From assembly GCF_024721995.1 (NCBI RefSeq), contig NZ_JANQBC010000001.1, positions 248,001-312,000 of the forward strand: DNA of 64,000 nucleotides, given 5' to 3'. How positions within the stretch are numbered: position 1 is the stretch's first letter; every line of letters begins with the position of its first letter. Positions 51,376-60,289 of this stretch are shown here, piece after piece. Source of the stretch: Paenibacillus radicibacter (GTDB lineage: Bacteria; Bacillota; Bacilli; Paenibacillales; NBRC-103111). The notes under the pieces were generated by a model. The model saw only the letters and a program-made list of their open reading frames with translations, was not told the DNA's origin and did not search any database. The translations under genes were made by a program, and so were the position numbers.

Positions 51376-51542
51376 AATTTCTCAACTCCTTTTACTCACC
51401 TCTCCTTAGTAACGTAATAAAGCAAGAAGCATACCAATTATGGCGGTCAAGCAAAAATTCATGTTCTTTACATAAACTTGTCCATTTCCTTCTACATTTC
51501 CGTGTAAGTCTATACACATTGTAGTTATAGCTATACACACAG

Positions 51543-51612
51543 AAAAAAACCGTCTAAGCAGTAGATACTACCTAAACGGTTTACCTGATTGAATCAGTTT
51601 CATCTCCCGATG
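51543..51612 (-). promoter_or_regulatory. Structured leader with an intrinsic terminator upstream of the surface-protein operon
   Basis: On the minus strand three hairpins follow in series: CATC-GGGA-GATG (51612-51601), CTGATTCAATCAG (51597-51585), and a 17-bp stem AAACCGTTTAGGTAGTA/TACTGCTTAGACGGTTT (51582-51547) with a T-run. No minus-strand gene ends upstream, so this is either a leader terminator (attenuation) of the operon that starts at 51317 or a small RNA with its own terminator. A TTGATA-17-GATATT pair near 51675-51647 is a weak promoter candidate. The rest of 51318-51752 shows nothing else except RBS-like GGAG boxes. Confidence 0.5.
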
Positions 51613-51752
51613 AATTTGCTTCAGAAAAATAAATGAACTAACCCCTAATATCAATAATATTAATCTTATTATCAAAAAAAGTTAATTATATTTATTTACA
51701 AATTGAATAAATTAATTTATAATTCAAATAAAATGAAAGAGAGGAGTAGAGT

Positions 51753-52118
51753 ATGAAATATCCCATCATCACACAGTGTCCTGTTTGCGACCATCAACTG
51801 CACGCCGTCAAGCTGGAATGCGGACATTGCCGGACGACGATCGAGAATACGTTTGAATTATCAAAGCTAGCTCTACTCTCGCCTGAACAACTCCATTTTG
51901 CAATTACATTTTTAGTGAATAGAGGCAACATAAAGGAAGTCGAAAAAGAGCTCGGTATATCTTATCCGACGGTGCGCGGTAAGCTTAACGATATCATTAC
52001 AGCTCTCGGCTACGATGCGCGGAAGAAGCCAGAGGTAGATGCCAAGAAAGTCATTTCTATGCTGGAGAATAACGAAATTACCGCGGATGAAGCAGTTAAG
52101 CTGCTAAAGAATGAATGA
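51753..52118 (+). CDS. DUF2089 family protein with zinc ribbon and HTH
   Basis: A 121-residue protein. The N-terminal zinc ribbon CPVCDH...CGHC lies at residues 9-26, followed by a helix-turn-helix-like part (FLVNRGNIKEVEKELGIS, then YPTVRGKLNDI). The end matches the short SHOCT-like motif VISMLENNEITADEAVKLLK also found in the next protein. This is the DUF2089 family, thought to be a small regulator. The ATG is preceded by GAGGAG at 8 nt. It is the first gene of a three-gene operon. Confidence 0.85.
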   Translation: MKYPIITQCPVCDHQLHAVKLECGHCRTTIENTFELSKLALLSPEQLHFAITFLVNRGNIKEVEKELGISYPTVRGKLNDIITALGYDARKKPEVDAKKVISMLENNEITADEAVKLLKNE

Positions 52119-52130
52119 GGGGGAAAAGCG

Positions 52131-52559
52131 ATGAAAGAAGAAATCAGCAAAGTGTTATCCATGATGCAAGAAGGCAAAATTGATTCTGATAAAGCTTCGG
52201 AGTTGATTGATGCGCTGAAGGAGAAGCAAACGGTTCATTCAACACAAGCTGTACAAGTATTGGGTAAACCCCACTATCCAAAGAAACTGTCATCGACATC
52301 CAGCAGTTATTTAGATAAAACGTTGAAAATACGAGTCACATCCCTTAAAAACGATAATGTGAACATTAATTTGCCGATTAAATTGATAAAGGCTGTTCTT
52401 AGTGTGGGACATAACATTGCATCCAATATTCCACAAGCTGCCCAATACGTGAAGGATATCGACATCGACCTACTAATTGATGCCATTGAGAACGAACTTG
52501 ATGGGCAAATCATTGACGTCCGCTCCGCTGAAGAGACAGTCTCCGTAGTGATTGAGTGA
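52131..52559 (+). CDS. SHOCT-like domain protein (YvlB-like)
   Basis: A 142-residue protein beginning with a SHOCT-type helical hairpin (VLSMMQEGKIDSDKASELIDAL), a basic Ser-rich linker, and a beta-rich C-terminal part with TLKIRVTSLKNDNVNINLPIKL, similar to the domain of YvlB-like proteins. The ATG lies 12 bp after the DUF2089 stop, with GAGGGGGAAAAG before it. The function is unknown; the operon order with DUF2089 is a recurrent Firmicute arrangement and suggests an envelope-related sensor pair. Confidence 0.7.
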   Translation: MKEEISKVLSMMQEGKIDSDKASELIDALKEKQTVHSTQAVQVLGKPHYPKKLSSTSSSYLDKTLKIRVTSLKNDNVNINLPIKLIKAVLSVGHNIASNIPQAAQYVKDIDIDLLIDAIENELDGQIIDVRSAEETVSVVIE

Positions 52560-52565
52560 CAGGTC

Positions 52566-52910
52566 ATGATGATTGTAAAAGTGAAGTATAAAAAACTTAC
52601 TTATTGGATTCCTGTCCCTTATTCCTTATTGTATACAGGGATCGGTATTCTGACTTCCAATTTCATTCAACGTAAAATGAGGGAATCGCTCGGTAAGCCC
52701 GATGAACATGCGAGTATACGATCAAGCCATGATCAAGATTTTGTATCGGATAGCGGTCGATTCGGAATTGAACTGATGCTATCAATTCTTGAAAACCAAA
52801 ACACGAAGCAAATGCTCAGGCAGCTCATCAAGGAGATCCAACGTTACAAAGGAACAGTCCTTGTCGATGTCCGAGCTAAGGACGGCACAGAAGTGTTGGT
52901 TAAATTGTAG
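52566..52910 (+). CDS. Hypothetical protein, third gene of the DUF2089 operon
   Basis: A 114-residue protein with an N-terminal hydrophobic stretch (WIPVPYSLLYTGIGILTSNFI, about 13-33) that could anchor it to the membrane, and a C-terminal segment (IELMLSILENQNTKQMLRQLIKEIQRYKG) with a strand VLVDVRAKDGTEVLVKL at its end. No family is recognised. The start codon sits 6 bp past the previous stop, with a weak ribosome site, so translation is probably coupled. Confidence 0.62.
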   Translation: MMIVKVKYKKLTYWIPVPYSLLYTGIGILTSNFIQRKMRESLGKPDEHASIRSSHDQDFVSDSGRFGIELMLSILENQNTKQMLRQLIKEIQRYKGTVLVDVRAKDGTEVLVKL

Positions 52911-52966
52911 GTTGAAGCTAGATTCATTCTGTTCTTGTAGATTTTTAACATATGAATGACCCAATA

Positions 52967-52996
52967 AAAAGACCCCTTTCTCAAGGGGTCTTCTTC
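52967..52996. terminator. Bidirectional terminator between the DUF2089 operon and glk
   Basis: AAGACCCCTT and AAGGGGTCTT form a perfect 10-bp stem over TCTC(A). TTCTTC follows on the plus strand and a TTTTTATTGG run on the minus strand, so it can end both convergent transcripts. Confidence 0.88.
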
Positions 52997-53017
52997 AACG
53001 TTGCTGTTGGTCGATAC

Positions 53018-53977
53018 TTACGCCCGACTCTTCGCAAATGTTGCCGATCCAATCACTCCACCATCGTCAATCAGTTCACCACGAACAATCGTTAGCTTTT
53101 CCCAATAACCTGCAATCACGTTCTTCTGAATTTCTTCACGCATAGGTGCAAATAATCTTTCCCCTGCTAGGGCAGCCCCGCCGCCAATGACAATACAATC
53201 TGGGCTAAATAGCGTGACCGCAGCAGCCAGTCCTTTTCCAAGAGCACGACCTGTATATTCCATAACTTCTTTCGCAAGTTCGTCCCCTTCGTCATACGCT
53301 TTGGAAACATCTGTTGCTGTAAGTCGTGCTAGGCTATCGCTATCAAACCAATCGCCTAGAAGACTTGTACGACCATCTAGCAAAGCTTCTCTCGCCTGAC
53401 GAGCAATACCTGTCGCTGATGCTACAGTTTCCAAGCAACCAACCAATCCGCAGCCACACTGCGCCGTTACACCATCCATTGGGATATGACCAATCTCCCC
53501 AGCCATATAGCCTCCGCCATAGAATAACTGACCATTGCTGACAACTGCAGCTGCGATTCCCGTTCCAAGCGTAATGCCTAGTACATGTTTATGACCACGA
53601 CCCGCACCTTGAATCGATTCGCCATACACATACATCCGCACATCGTTATCGATAGATACAGGCACATTTGTTAGTTCTTGCAGACGTGCAGCAACAGGGT
53701 AGTCTTTCCAACCTAAGTTAGCGGAGAATACACCAATGCCTAGGTCTGGATTAATGAATCCGGGAGAGCCCATTCCGATTCCTTGTAAGTCGTTCTTATG
53801 TATATTGTTTTGCTCTAATAATTCATGGACAGTTTCTGCAAGGCGCCTGATAATATCATCCGAACCTTGACTTGCAAGCGTTGGTTTCTTGAGTTTTGCC
53901 ACAATGTTCATTTGATCATCCAGCAAACCGCACACCATATTCGTACCACCAAGATCAATTCCAACCCAATAATTCAT
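53018..53977 (-). CDS. glk: Glucokinase, ROK family
   Basis: A 319-residue ATP-dependent glucose kinase of the ROK family. The phosphate-binding start is GIDLGGTNMVCGL, the sugar/ATP region SIDNDVRMYVYGE (catalytic Asp near 110), the GTGIAAA motif near 140, and the ROK zinc motif GEIGHIP...CGCGLVGCLETVASATG near 165-195. The length matches GlkA-type enzymes. It feeds glucose into glycolysis. The gene is single, facing away from the transporter gene at 54151, and ends at the bidirectional terminator. Confidence 0.9.
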   Translation of the reverse strand: MNYWVGIDLGGTNMVCGLLDDQMNIVAKLKKPTLASQGSDDIIRRLAETVHELLEQNNIHKNDLQGIGMGSPGFINPDLGIGVFSANLGWKDYPVAARLQELTNVPVSIDNDVRMYVYGESIQGAGRGHKHVLGITLGTGIAAAVVSNGQLFYGGGYMAGEIGHIPMDGVTAQCGCGLVGCLETVASATGIARQAREALLDGRTSLLGDWFDSDSLARLTATDVSKAYDEGDELAKEVMEYTGRALGKGLAAAVTLFSPDCIVIGGGAALAGERLFAPMREEIQKNVIAGYWEKLTIVRGELIDDGGVIGSATFAKSRA

Positions 53978-54150
53978 CTACTGCCACTCTCCCGTTTATC
54001 ATTTTTAATAAACTGCTTATCTATGATTACGCTTCATATTGTAAGCGATTTCTTTAAGTCTTTCAATGAATGTTCGTTCCGTCACCCTCTTTCAATAGGC
54101 GCATAACCTGTATGACCACAGGTAAAAGCCTTTTTATAGGAGGAATTCAT

Positions 54151-55566
54151 ATGGCGGTTGAATTACTTGGCATACATTGGTTGTATGTAGTCTTCATCGT
54201 CCTTATCATTGGCTGTATGGTTATGCGCAAAGATACGACGCTTGTCTGCATAATAGGCATCTTTCTCATTGGGCTACTCGCTACTGAATCGTTGTCACAA
54301 TCGGTAAGTGGTGTGTTTAACTCCTTTATTTATGCGATTAAAGAGTTACTTGGGACTATCCTCGTGATTTCATTAATTGTTGCGATGAGTAATGTCTTAA
54401 CCAAGACGGGCATTAATGAAATGATGATCGCACCTGTCGCTCGATTTATTCGCACACCTGCACTCGCATATTGGATTATTGGTCTAATCATGCTGGTAAT
54501 CTCGTTGTTCTTCTGGCCATCACCTGCCGTTGCTCTGATTGGCGCGGTACTCCTTCCAGTTGCTCTGCGTGTTGGACTTCCCGCTATTGGTGTAGCAATT
54601 GCCATGAACTTGTTCGGGCACGGGATTGCACTATCTGGGGACTATATCATTCAAGGAGCACCGAAACTAACCGCAGGAGCAGCTGGAATCCCGATCGGGG
54701 ATGTGATGCAAGCTTCTATTCCACTAGTCATCGTGATGGGTGTTGTTACAACAGTTACTGCCTTCTGGTTCTTACATCGCGATATGAAAAAAGGGAAACT
54801 CGGACCTGATCTATCTGCACTACTCAGTCGAATAAATGTAGAATCTGCCCCTTACATCTCCGATGAGAAACGATATGGCATAAGTAGAAATCTACGTCGC
54901 TTTCTCGCTATTCTAGTTGTTTTGCTATTTGCAGCAGATGTCTATGCCATGTATACCTTAAACCTTCAAGGCGGCGATGCGACAGCACTAATTGGAGGAA
55001 CTTGTGTATTTATTATGGGCCTAGTTACGATGCTTGCACACAAGAAAGATGGCTTGGAGCGGGTAACCGGATATATTCTGGAGGGACTTCAATTCGGATT
55101 TAAAGTGTTCGGACCCGTGATACCGATTGCCGCATTCTTCTATTTAGGGGATTCCGCGTTAATTGATATTTTCGGTAAAATACTTCCCGCTACATCACAC
55201 GGAATCGTGAACGATCTTGGTCTCGCATTAGCACAATCTGTACCAACAAACGCTTCAGTTAGCGCTCTTACGCTCACTTCTGTAGGTGCTATTACGGGGT
55301 TAGATGGATCTGGATTCTCCGGTATATCGCTTGCAGGTTCGGTCGCTCACCTCTTCGGTGTTGCCCTTGGTAAAGGGATTGCAACCCTAACTGCGCTAGG
55401 TCAAATTTCTGCCATTTGGGTAGGTGGTGGGACACTCATCCCTTGGGCACTCATCCCTGCTGCCGCTATCTGCGGAGTCAGTCCATTCGAGCTTGCTAGA
55501 CGTAATCTCAAGCCTGTAGTGATTGGGTTGGTTGTTACCACAATCGTGGCTGCGTTTTTATTGTAG
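54151..55566 (+). CDS. Multi-pass secondary transporter
   Basis: A 471-residue protein with about 12 hydrophobic helices, beginning WLYVVFIVLIIGCMV and ending VVIGLVVTTIVAAFLL. Paired hairpin-like segments (WPSPAVALIGAVLLPVALRVG; LGQISAIWVGGGTLIPWALIPAA) occur in each half, a layout seen in ion-transporter superfamily carriers (gluconate, dicarboxylate, citrate types). The substrate is not identifiable. The ATG at 54151 follows GGAGGAATTCAT, and the in-frame start at 54070 lacks a ribosome site. The gene is divergent from glk, so a sugar-acid or carboxylate substrate would make sense but is inference. Confidence 0.7.
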   Translation: MAVELLGIHWLYVVFIVLIIGCMVMRKDTTLVCIIGIFLIGLLATESLSQSVSGVFNSFIYAIKELLGTILVISLIVAMSNVLTKTGINEMMIAPVARFIRTPALAYWIIGLIMLVISLFFWPSPAVALIGAVLLPVALRVGLPAIGVAIAMNLFGHGIALSGDYIIQGAPKLTAGAAGIPIGDVMQASIPLVIVMGVVTTVTAFWFLHRDMKKGKLGPDLSALLSRINVESAPYISDEKRYGISRNLRRFLAILVVLLFAADVYAMYTLNLQGGDATALIGGTCVFIMGLVTMLAHKKDGLERVTGYILEGLQFGFKVFGPVIPIAAFFYLGDSALIDIFGKILPATSHGIVNDLGLALAQSVPTNASVSALTLTSVGAITGLDGSGFSGISLAGSVAHLFGVALGKGIATLTALGQISAIWVGGGTLIPWALIPAAAICGVSPFELARRNLKPVVIGLVVTTIVAAFLL

Positions 55567-55583
55567 GATATGCAAATTGATAT

Positions 55584-55632
55584 CCATGCAGAAAACACCC
55601 AAACGAAAAAGTTTAGGTGTTTTTATGCATGG
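55584..55632 (+). terminator. Intrinsic terminator after the transporter gene
   Basis: AAACACCCAAAC and GTTTAGGTGTTT form the stem over GAAAAA, followed by TTATG. Outer arms CCATGCA and TGCATGG extend the structure. Confidence 0.8.
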
Positions 55633-55753
55633 ATCCAATTAAATTAATTTATGCCATATTCGTTTCAATTCTTATATGCTAAGTTAGATTATAGAAAGAC
55701 AGATTGAAAGAGTAATTGGAACCCTATTTCATAAATGTTTAAGGAGCTCACAC

Positions 55754-56344
55754 ATGAATACTCACACGCAAACAGAAGAACCGATTTTTCAAATCAACTG
55801 CAAGGACATCATTCTAAGAGAATACATAACATCAGATCTAGATTCCTTTCATGCCCTAACCTGGCAATCTGAAATTCACATTTCCTTACCAGGATGGAAC
55901 GTAACTAAAGAGCAACGCGAGCAGTGGTTTAACAACTACGAGATCCCCGAGAACAAACAATTTATAAAGGCAGTTGCAGATAAGAAAGACATCGGCTCAC
56001 TTCGTCTTCGATTAGGTATCATTCTAAAAGAAACGAATGAATTTATCGGCTGGTGCTGTACAGGGATCAAGGACGAACTCCCTCCACCCAATCGGGAAAT
56101 CATGTATGCCATCTCTAAGGACCACCGTGGTAGAGGCTATACAACCCAAGCAGTTCAAGGAATCGTCCACTATTTATTTGAAAATACCACTGTCGAAGTG
56201 CTCTGCGCAATTGCACTTGATAACAATGCACCCTCTAATCGTGTTTTACAAAAATGCGGGTTTGAATTTCAGGATACGATTCAAATCGACCGTGAACACT
56301 ACCAGCACTATCGACTCCACAAAAAGAGGTCAACCCTTAACTAA
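55754..56344 (+). CDS. GNAT acetyltransferase (RimJ/RimL type)
   Basis: A 196-residue enzyme with the RimL-like start CKDIILREYITSDLDSFHAL, acetyl-CoA loop ISKDHRGRGYTTQAVQGI near residue 125 and the end APSNRVLQKCGFEFQDT. The Gly-Arg-Gly-Tyr loop is intact. AAGGAGC lies 8 nt before the ATG. It stands alone between a transporter and the gerK operon, convergent with gerKC, and its acceptor is unknown. Confidence 0.87.
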   Translation: MNTHTQTEEPIFQINCKDIILREYITSDLDSFHALTWQSEIHISLPGWNVTKEQREQWFNNYEIPENKQFIKAVADKKDIGSLRLRLGIILKETNEFIGWCCTGIKDELPPPNREIMYAISKDHRGRGYTTQAVQGIVHYLFENTTVEVLCAIALDNNAPSNRVLQKCGFEFQDTIQIDREHYQHYRLHKKRSTLN

Positions 56345-56385
56345 AATGTCCCCCATAGAGTAGATACCTACCTAAAAAAGGAGCA

Positions 56386-57519
56386 TCATTCAATTGTCCC
56401 TGTCCGGACAATATTTATTTTTACATCAGCTTCAACTTTCGCTTGCGGGAACATGTCATGCCATTTATCTCTGCTAAGCTGTGAGTGCCTAACTGAGCTT
56501 CTGTAGGTTTCGCCAAATCCGACTGCATCCGAATTGAGGCGCTGCATCTTCTGAACGAGACGGTTGATTTCTTCTGTCATCGATTTGGCTATTTCCTGCT
56601 GAAGCAGGACTGTTGCCGCAGGATTACTGAAGTCGTACAGTTCTGTAATCTCCTCGACCTCCACATTTAATTTCACATTTACCTTAAACTCCAATTGTTC
56701 TTTAGACAAAAGCCGAATTCGAGCCTTGCTATTCAAGGCAGAGACAACTACCTTCACTTCACCATCAAGAACATTGCTCTCCTGAATGTATGGGCGCAGC
56801 CTTTCTCGCTTTATCCGCAGCTCCTTTAGCCTGGCTTTCTGTTTACCCCGCAATAACTTGAGCAAATACGCCTCGTTCGGATTAATGGAGCCTACAAGAT
56901 GATCATCGTGGAATAAAGCAAGTCCTTCAATCTCGATTCCTCCCTCGTGCTGATTTATGATTGGAAGCATAGGATCTTTGCCAGCACTATAAAAGTCGCT
57001 GCGAAAATCGTGCATGGTACAGGAAGGAACCCACTCCTCCTTTATATGCTGTTGAAGCATTTCATACATAAACATGCCAATGTTCATTATTTTGGTATTT
57101 TTGATGCTCAGCAATTCATGCGATGTCCCCCTGCTAACTGATAAATAAATCATATCTCCAAAAAACGGATCACGGGCCATATTCTCTACAATTTCAATAA
57201 TACCCTCTTTGCTTAGTTCCTCTCCAAACATTGCAACCCGAATCTGTCCGCTCACAAGCGAATTGGACAGTTGGCGATTGTTGTTAATACGAGTTCCTTT
57301 ACTGCTGTTACCGTAAGAAGATATAACTTTAATTTTCTCTTTTGCTCCTGCCTCGGGATTGAGGAGAGCAGAAGTCACATATAGCTTGTTATCAGCTGAT
57401 TTATCAAATCCCAAAGCGATCGTTAATCCCAGCTTCTCAAGGACATTCGAATGAACACATCCCGAGAGTACACATATGCCTATCATGACAAGTATAAGTC
57501 TGTGCCATAACTTTCTCAT
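56386..57519 (-). CDS. gerKC: Spore germinant receptor lipoprotein, Ger(x)C family
   Basis: A 377-residue lipoprotein, the C subunit of a GerA-type germinant receptor. The signal peptide RKLWHRLILVMIGICVLSGC has the lipobox LSGC. The mature start ends EKLGLTIALGFDKS and the rest matches Ger(x)C (the FFGDMIYLSVSRGTS region). The ATG at 57519 has GGGAG 9 nt upstream and overlaps the stop of the B subunit gene. The protein is anchored at the outer face of the inner spore membrane. The K-type name follows the operon order and is provisional. Confidence 0.85.
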   Translation of the reverse strand: MRKLWHRLILVMIGICVLSGCVHSNVLEKLGLTIALGFDKSADNKLYVTSALLNPEAGAKEKIKVISSYGNSSKGTRINNNRQLSNSLVSGQIRVAMFGEELSKEGIIEIVENMARDPFFGDMIYLSVSRGTSHELLSIKNTKIMNIGMFMYEMLQQHIKEEWVPSCTMHDFRSDFYSAGKDPMLPIINQHEGGIEIEGLALFHDDHLVGSINPNEAYLLKLLRGKQKARLKELRIKRERLRPYIQESNVLDGEVKVVVSALNSKARIRLLSKEQLEFKVNVKLNVEVEEITELYDFSNPAATVLLQQEIAKSMTEEINRLVQKMQRLNSDAVGFGETYRSSVRHSQLSRDKWHDMFPQAKVEADVKINIVRTGTIE

Positions 57520-58640
57520 CCCCCATCTCTCCCTTTTGCTTTTGCTTTCGATTTCCTCCACTCAGCCAAGTAGGTAATTGCAAGCAGTAAGCATGGATAA
57601 ATATAGGACACGGAAATTGCAATGAAGCCGAGATAATCATTTATGGCATTAATTTGTCCTCGATTCCGAATCATCGACGAGGCTACAAACACGATCATAG
57701 CCATCCCATACAAAGTCGCTTTTTGATGCCATCCAAACAAGAATGAGGTGCCCCTTAGCAGCATCCATGCCATCAGCATCAACCCAGGCAGAACAACGAA
57801 CATCCATAAAGGCGTGACGACAAACTCAATTCGCTCCAAGAAAGGATACTTAATGATTTTCAGTGGAGTAATCGAGGCCCAAATCGTTTTGAGAAGCTGC
57901 TGGTCACTATAGTAGACAATGGAGACTAGCATAATAAAGAGATGCAGGATATTTGTGTATAACACACTTACCTGTGTATACTTCATCACATTTTCTTTAT
58001 CCTTGACCCGCTTGTATACAAAATAGATAGCCTCAAATCCTGCTATCGTAAATCCCATCTTCATCGCTCCATTTAGCAACTGCGGAAGTGAGGTATCATA
58101 AATCGGCAAAATTCGGCTCCACACTGCGTATTCCAGTGGAGTATAGTGCAAAATTGGTATGCTCAAAATTAAAAAAAGGCTGATAACGCTAAGCTGCAAT
58201 ACAACACGGATCCCGCCTAAGCTTCCATAAACCGTTAAAATGATCAGGATGAGCGAGAGCAACCAAGTCGGAAAATCCGGGAAGATCCAGGACTGTAACG
58301 CCTCTATGTACGTCCGTATAATCGTCGTCATGTTTGAGAGGAAATATACGAGAAACAGGATGCTTATCCCTCCGCCAATCCACCTGCCGAAGAGCTTCTG
58401 ATGAATCTCATACAGATCGAGTGATTGATGCTTTCGCAGCGTAGTTACCATTATCCATACAGAAATGTGGGTCGCTATTCCTGCAAGAATGACAGAAATC
58501 CATGCATCATGTTGGGCAGCCTTGTAAACAAAGCGTTGAAAGCCAAATATGCCCACGCCAATTTGAGCATTGCATATTAGGAACAGCAGCATATATGCCT
58601 TGAAAGAAAACGGTTGTTTTGTTAGCCCTTCAGTTGTCAT
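57516..58640 (-). CDS. gerKB: Spore germinant receptor permease-like subunit, GerAB family
   Basis: A 374-residue, about 10-helix protein of the amino-acid permease-like GerAB family (YMLLFLICNAQIGVGIFGFQRF, VWIMVTTLRKHQSLDLYEIHQ, EAIYFVYKRVKDKENVMKYT). In the GerA receptor complex it binds the nutrient germinant in the inner spore membrane. The basic tail (WRKSKAKAKGRDGG) is typical. The start lies 21 nt downstream of the A subunit stop and its stop overlaps the C subunit start by 4 nt. It confirms that the organism forms endospores. Confidence 0.9.
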   Translation of the reverse strand: MTTEGLTKQPFSFKAYMLLFLICNAQIGVGIFGFQRFVYKAAQHDAWISVILAGIATHISVWIMVTTLRKHQSLDLYEIHQKLFGRWIGGGISILFLVYFLSNMTTIIRTYIEALQSWIFPDFPTWLLSLILIILTVYGSLGGIRVVLQLSVISLFLILSIPILHYTPLEYAVWSRILPIYDTSLPQLLNGAMKMGFTIAGFEAIYFVYKRVKDKENVMKYTQVSVLYTNILHLFIMLVSIVYYSDQQLLKTIWASITPLKIIKYPFLERIEFVVTPLWMFVVLPGLMLMAWMLLRGTSFLFGWHQKATLYGMAMIVFVASSMIRNRGQINAINDYLGFIAISVSYIYPCLLLAITYLAEWRKSKAKAKGRDGG

Positions 58641-58661
58641 CCTTCATCACCTAAGTTGTAA

Positions 58662-60110
58662 TTATTCCTCGATGTCTCCCATCCATAAGGAGCGAAACTT
58701 GAAAGACTTAACAAGTTTGCGCAGATTATGTCCCTTCGAGGTTAAACCGTGCGGTTCCGGGAGCAGCAGTTCGTGAGTTGCATCATGTTTTCTTTCCGTA
58801 GGGTGTATCAGAGTAAAATACGCCTTTCCAAGGCTTGTCTGTCGTAGTAAATGCAAGGTAACGAAAAGCGAAATAAAAGCAATGCCAACCCCTCCCCATA
58901 ACCCTGCAAATATGATCATGGGATAGCGAACAAGCCGGAGACTGCTGCTCATCAAATAATCGGGAATGGCAAAAGAGCCAAGCGCCGCGAGTGCAACGAG
59001 CATAATCAGAATATTGCTTGTAAATCCAGCTTGAACGGCCGCCTGCCCGATAACGATACCGCCTACAATACCCATTGTCTGTCCTACCTTAGTAGGCAAT
59101 CTCGCTCCTGCTTCACGAAGCAGTTCCATTGTAACCTCCAGAATAAGAGTCTCGAACAAGGGAGGGAATGGAACTCTTGAACGAGATTCGATTAGGGAAA
59201 CAAGTAGAGATGATGGGATAATTTCATAATGGAAAGTAAGTGCTGCAACATAGGCTGGGGTTAGAAACACGGAAAACATTAGACCCAATAAACGCAGGAC
59301 ACGAAGAAAGGTCCCAATGCTCCAGCCTAAATAACGATCCTCAGGCGATAGAAAAAAATCGACAAACTCATTTGGACCAATAAGCGCAAGCGGACTGCCA
59401 TCCACAATAAGAACGATCTTCCCTTCCAGCAATGATCTGCTCGCCATATCAACACGTTCCGTCAGCATCATCTCCGGAAATACACTAGCATCATTGTCCT
59501 GCAGCATGTGCATCAATTCTGAGCTTCCCGTAATGTCATTGGTACGGAGCGAGCGAATTCGTTCGCGCAAAAGCTCTACACACGACTGTTCCACTCGACT
59601 ATCCAAGTACAATAGACTAACTGTTGTTTCTCTGACATTTCCTATCGGGTACTGTTCGTTGCACAGCGCAGTGTCGGGGATAGATGATCGCAATAGGGCA
59701 GTATTTGTGTCCAAAGCCTCTGTAAAAGCAAGCAATGGACCAAGGATGGTAGCCTCATTCTGTGGAGCAACCAATGCCCGTTTGGGCATACTGGAAATGT
59801 TCGCCGCAACGCCACCCTGTGAAGTTGCAATATATACCCAGCCTCTCGCAACTAAGGGAATTGCCTCTTTCAGAGAGTTCACAGATTGGACTTCGCCGAT
59901 GGGAAGCAGATCCACAAGCTGCTCTCCTGTCGGTCTCTTATCCAAACACTGTAGAGGGTTTAAGATGAATTCAGCTAAATGTGCCTTGTCAATAAGTTCA
60001 GGCACAAAGCAAACGGCCATCTCAGAAGATATTGAGCGCACTGTCACATCTGCACTTTTATGAAAATGCTTCTGTAATTGCTCTCGCAGATCTGTCGACA
60101 ATTGGTCCAT
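58662..60110 (-). CDS. gerKA: Spore germinant receptor GerA family subunit
   Basis: A 482-residue protein. The soluble N-terminal region has the family motif SIPDTALCNEQYPIGNVRETTV-type sequence in the first 250 residues, with IVLIVDGSPLALIGP near 230. Four to five transmembrane helices occupy about 275-440, including PPLFETLILEVTMELLREAGARLP and KVGQTMGIVGGIVIGQAAVQAGF, both strong GerA signatures. It is the oligomeric A subunit of a nutrient germinant receptor and the first gene of gerKABC. GGAGG precedes the start. Confidence 0.9.
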   Translation of the reverse strand: MDQLSTDLREQLQKHFHKSADVTVRSISSEMAVCFVPELIDKAHLAEFILNPLQCLDKRPTGEQLVDLLPIGEVQSVNSLKEAIPLVARGWVYIATSQGGVAANISSMPKRALVAPQNEATILGPLLAFTEALDTNTALLRSSIPDTALCNEQYPIGNVRETTVSLLYLDSRVEQSCVELLRERIRSLRTNDITGSSELMHMLQDNDASVFPEMMLTERVDMASRSLLEGKIVLIVDGSPLALIGPNEFVDFFLSPEDRYLGWSIGTFLRVLRLLGLMFSVFLTPAYVAALTFHYEIIPSSLLVSLIESRSRVPFPPLFETLILEVTMELLREAGARLPTKVGQTMGIVGGIVIGQAAVQAGFTSNILIMLVALAALGSFAIPDYLMSSSLRLVRYPMIIFAGLWGGVGIAFISLFVTLHLLRQTSLGKAYFTLIHPTERKHDATHELLLPEPHGLTSKGHNLRKLVKSFKFRSLWMGDIEE

Positions 60111-60235
60111 TGATCGAATCCCTCCTAAGAAATGATGGCAGAAAATGAGATTATTTATTCTTTAATGGATAATTATACAAATTATTCCCTACATCAAGGA
60201 TCTTATGCGAAATTAAATCGCTGGACATGGTCAAC

Positions 60236-60274
60236 CGCAAAAAAACCGCCACCTGAATGTATCAGGTAACGGTT
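60236..60274 (-). terminator. Intrinsic terminator after the SnoaL-like gene
   Basis: On the minus strand ACCGTTACCTGA pairs with TCAGGTGGCGGT over a short loop and is followed by TTTTTTTGC, directly beyond the stop codon at 60290. Confidence 0.85.
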
Positions 60275-60289
60275 CCGTTAAACAAACAA

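Noticed and set aside
51543-51612. Cyclic di-GMP riboswitch in the surface-operon leader
   Set aside because: The conserved GEMM core sequence is absent; only hairpins and a terminator are seen.
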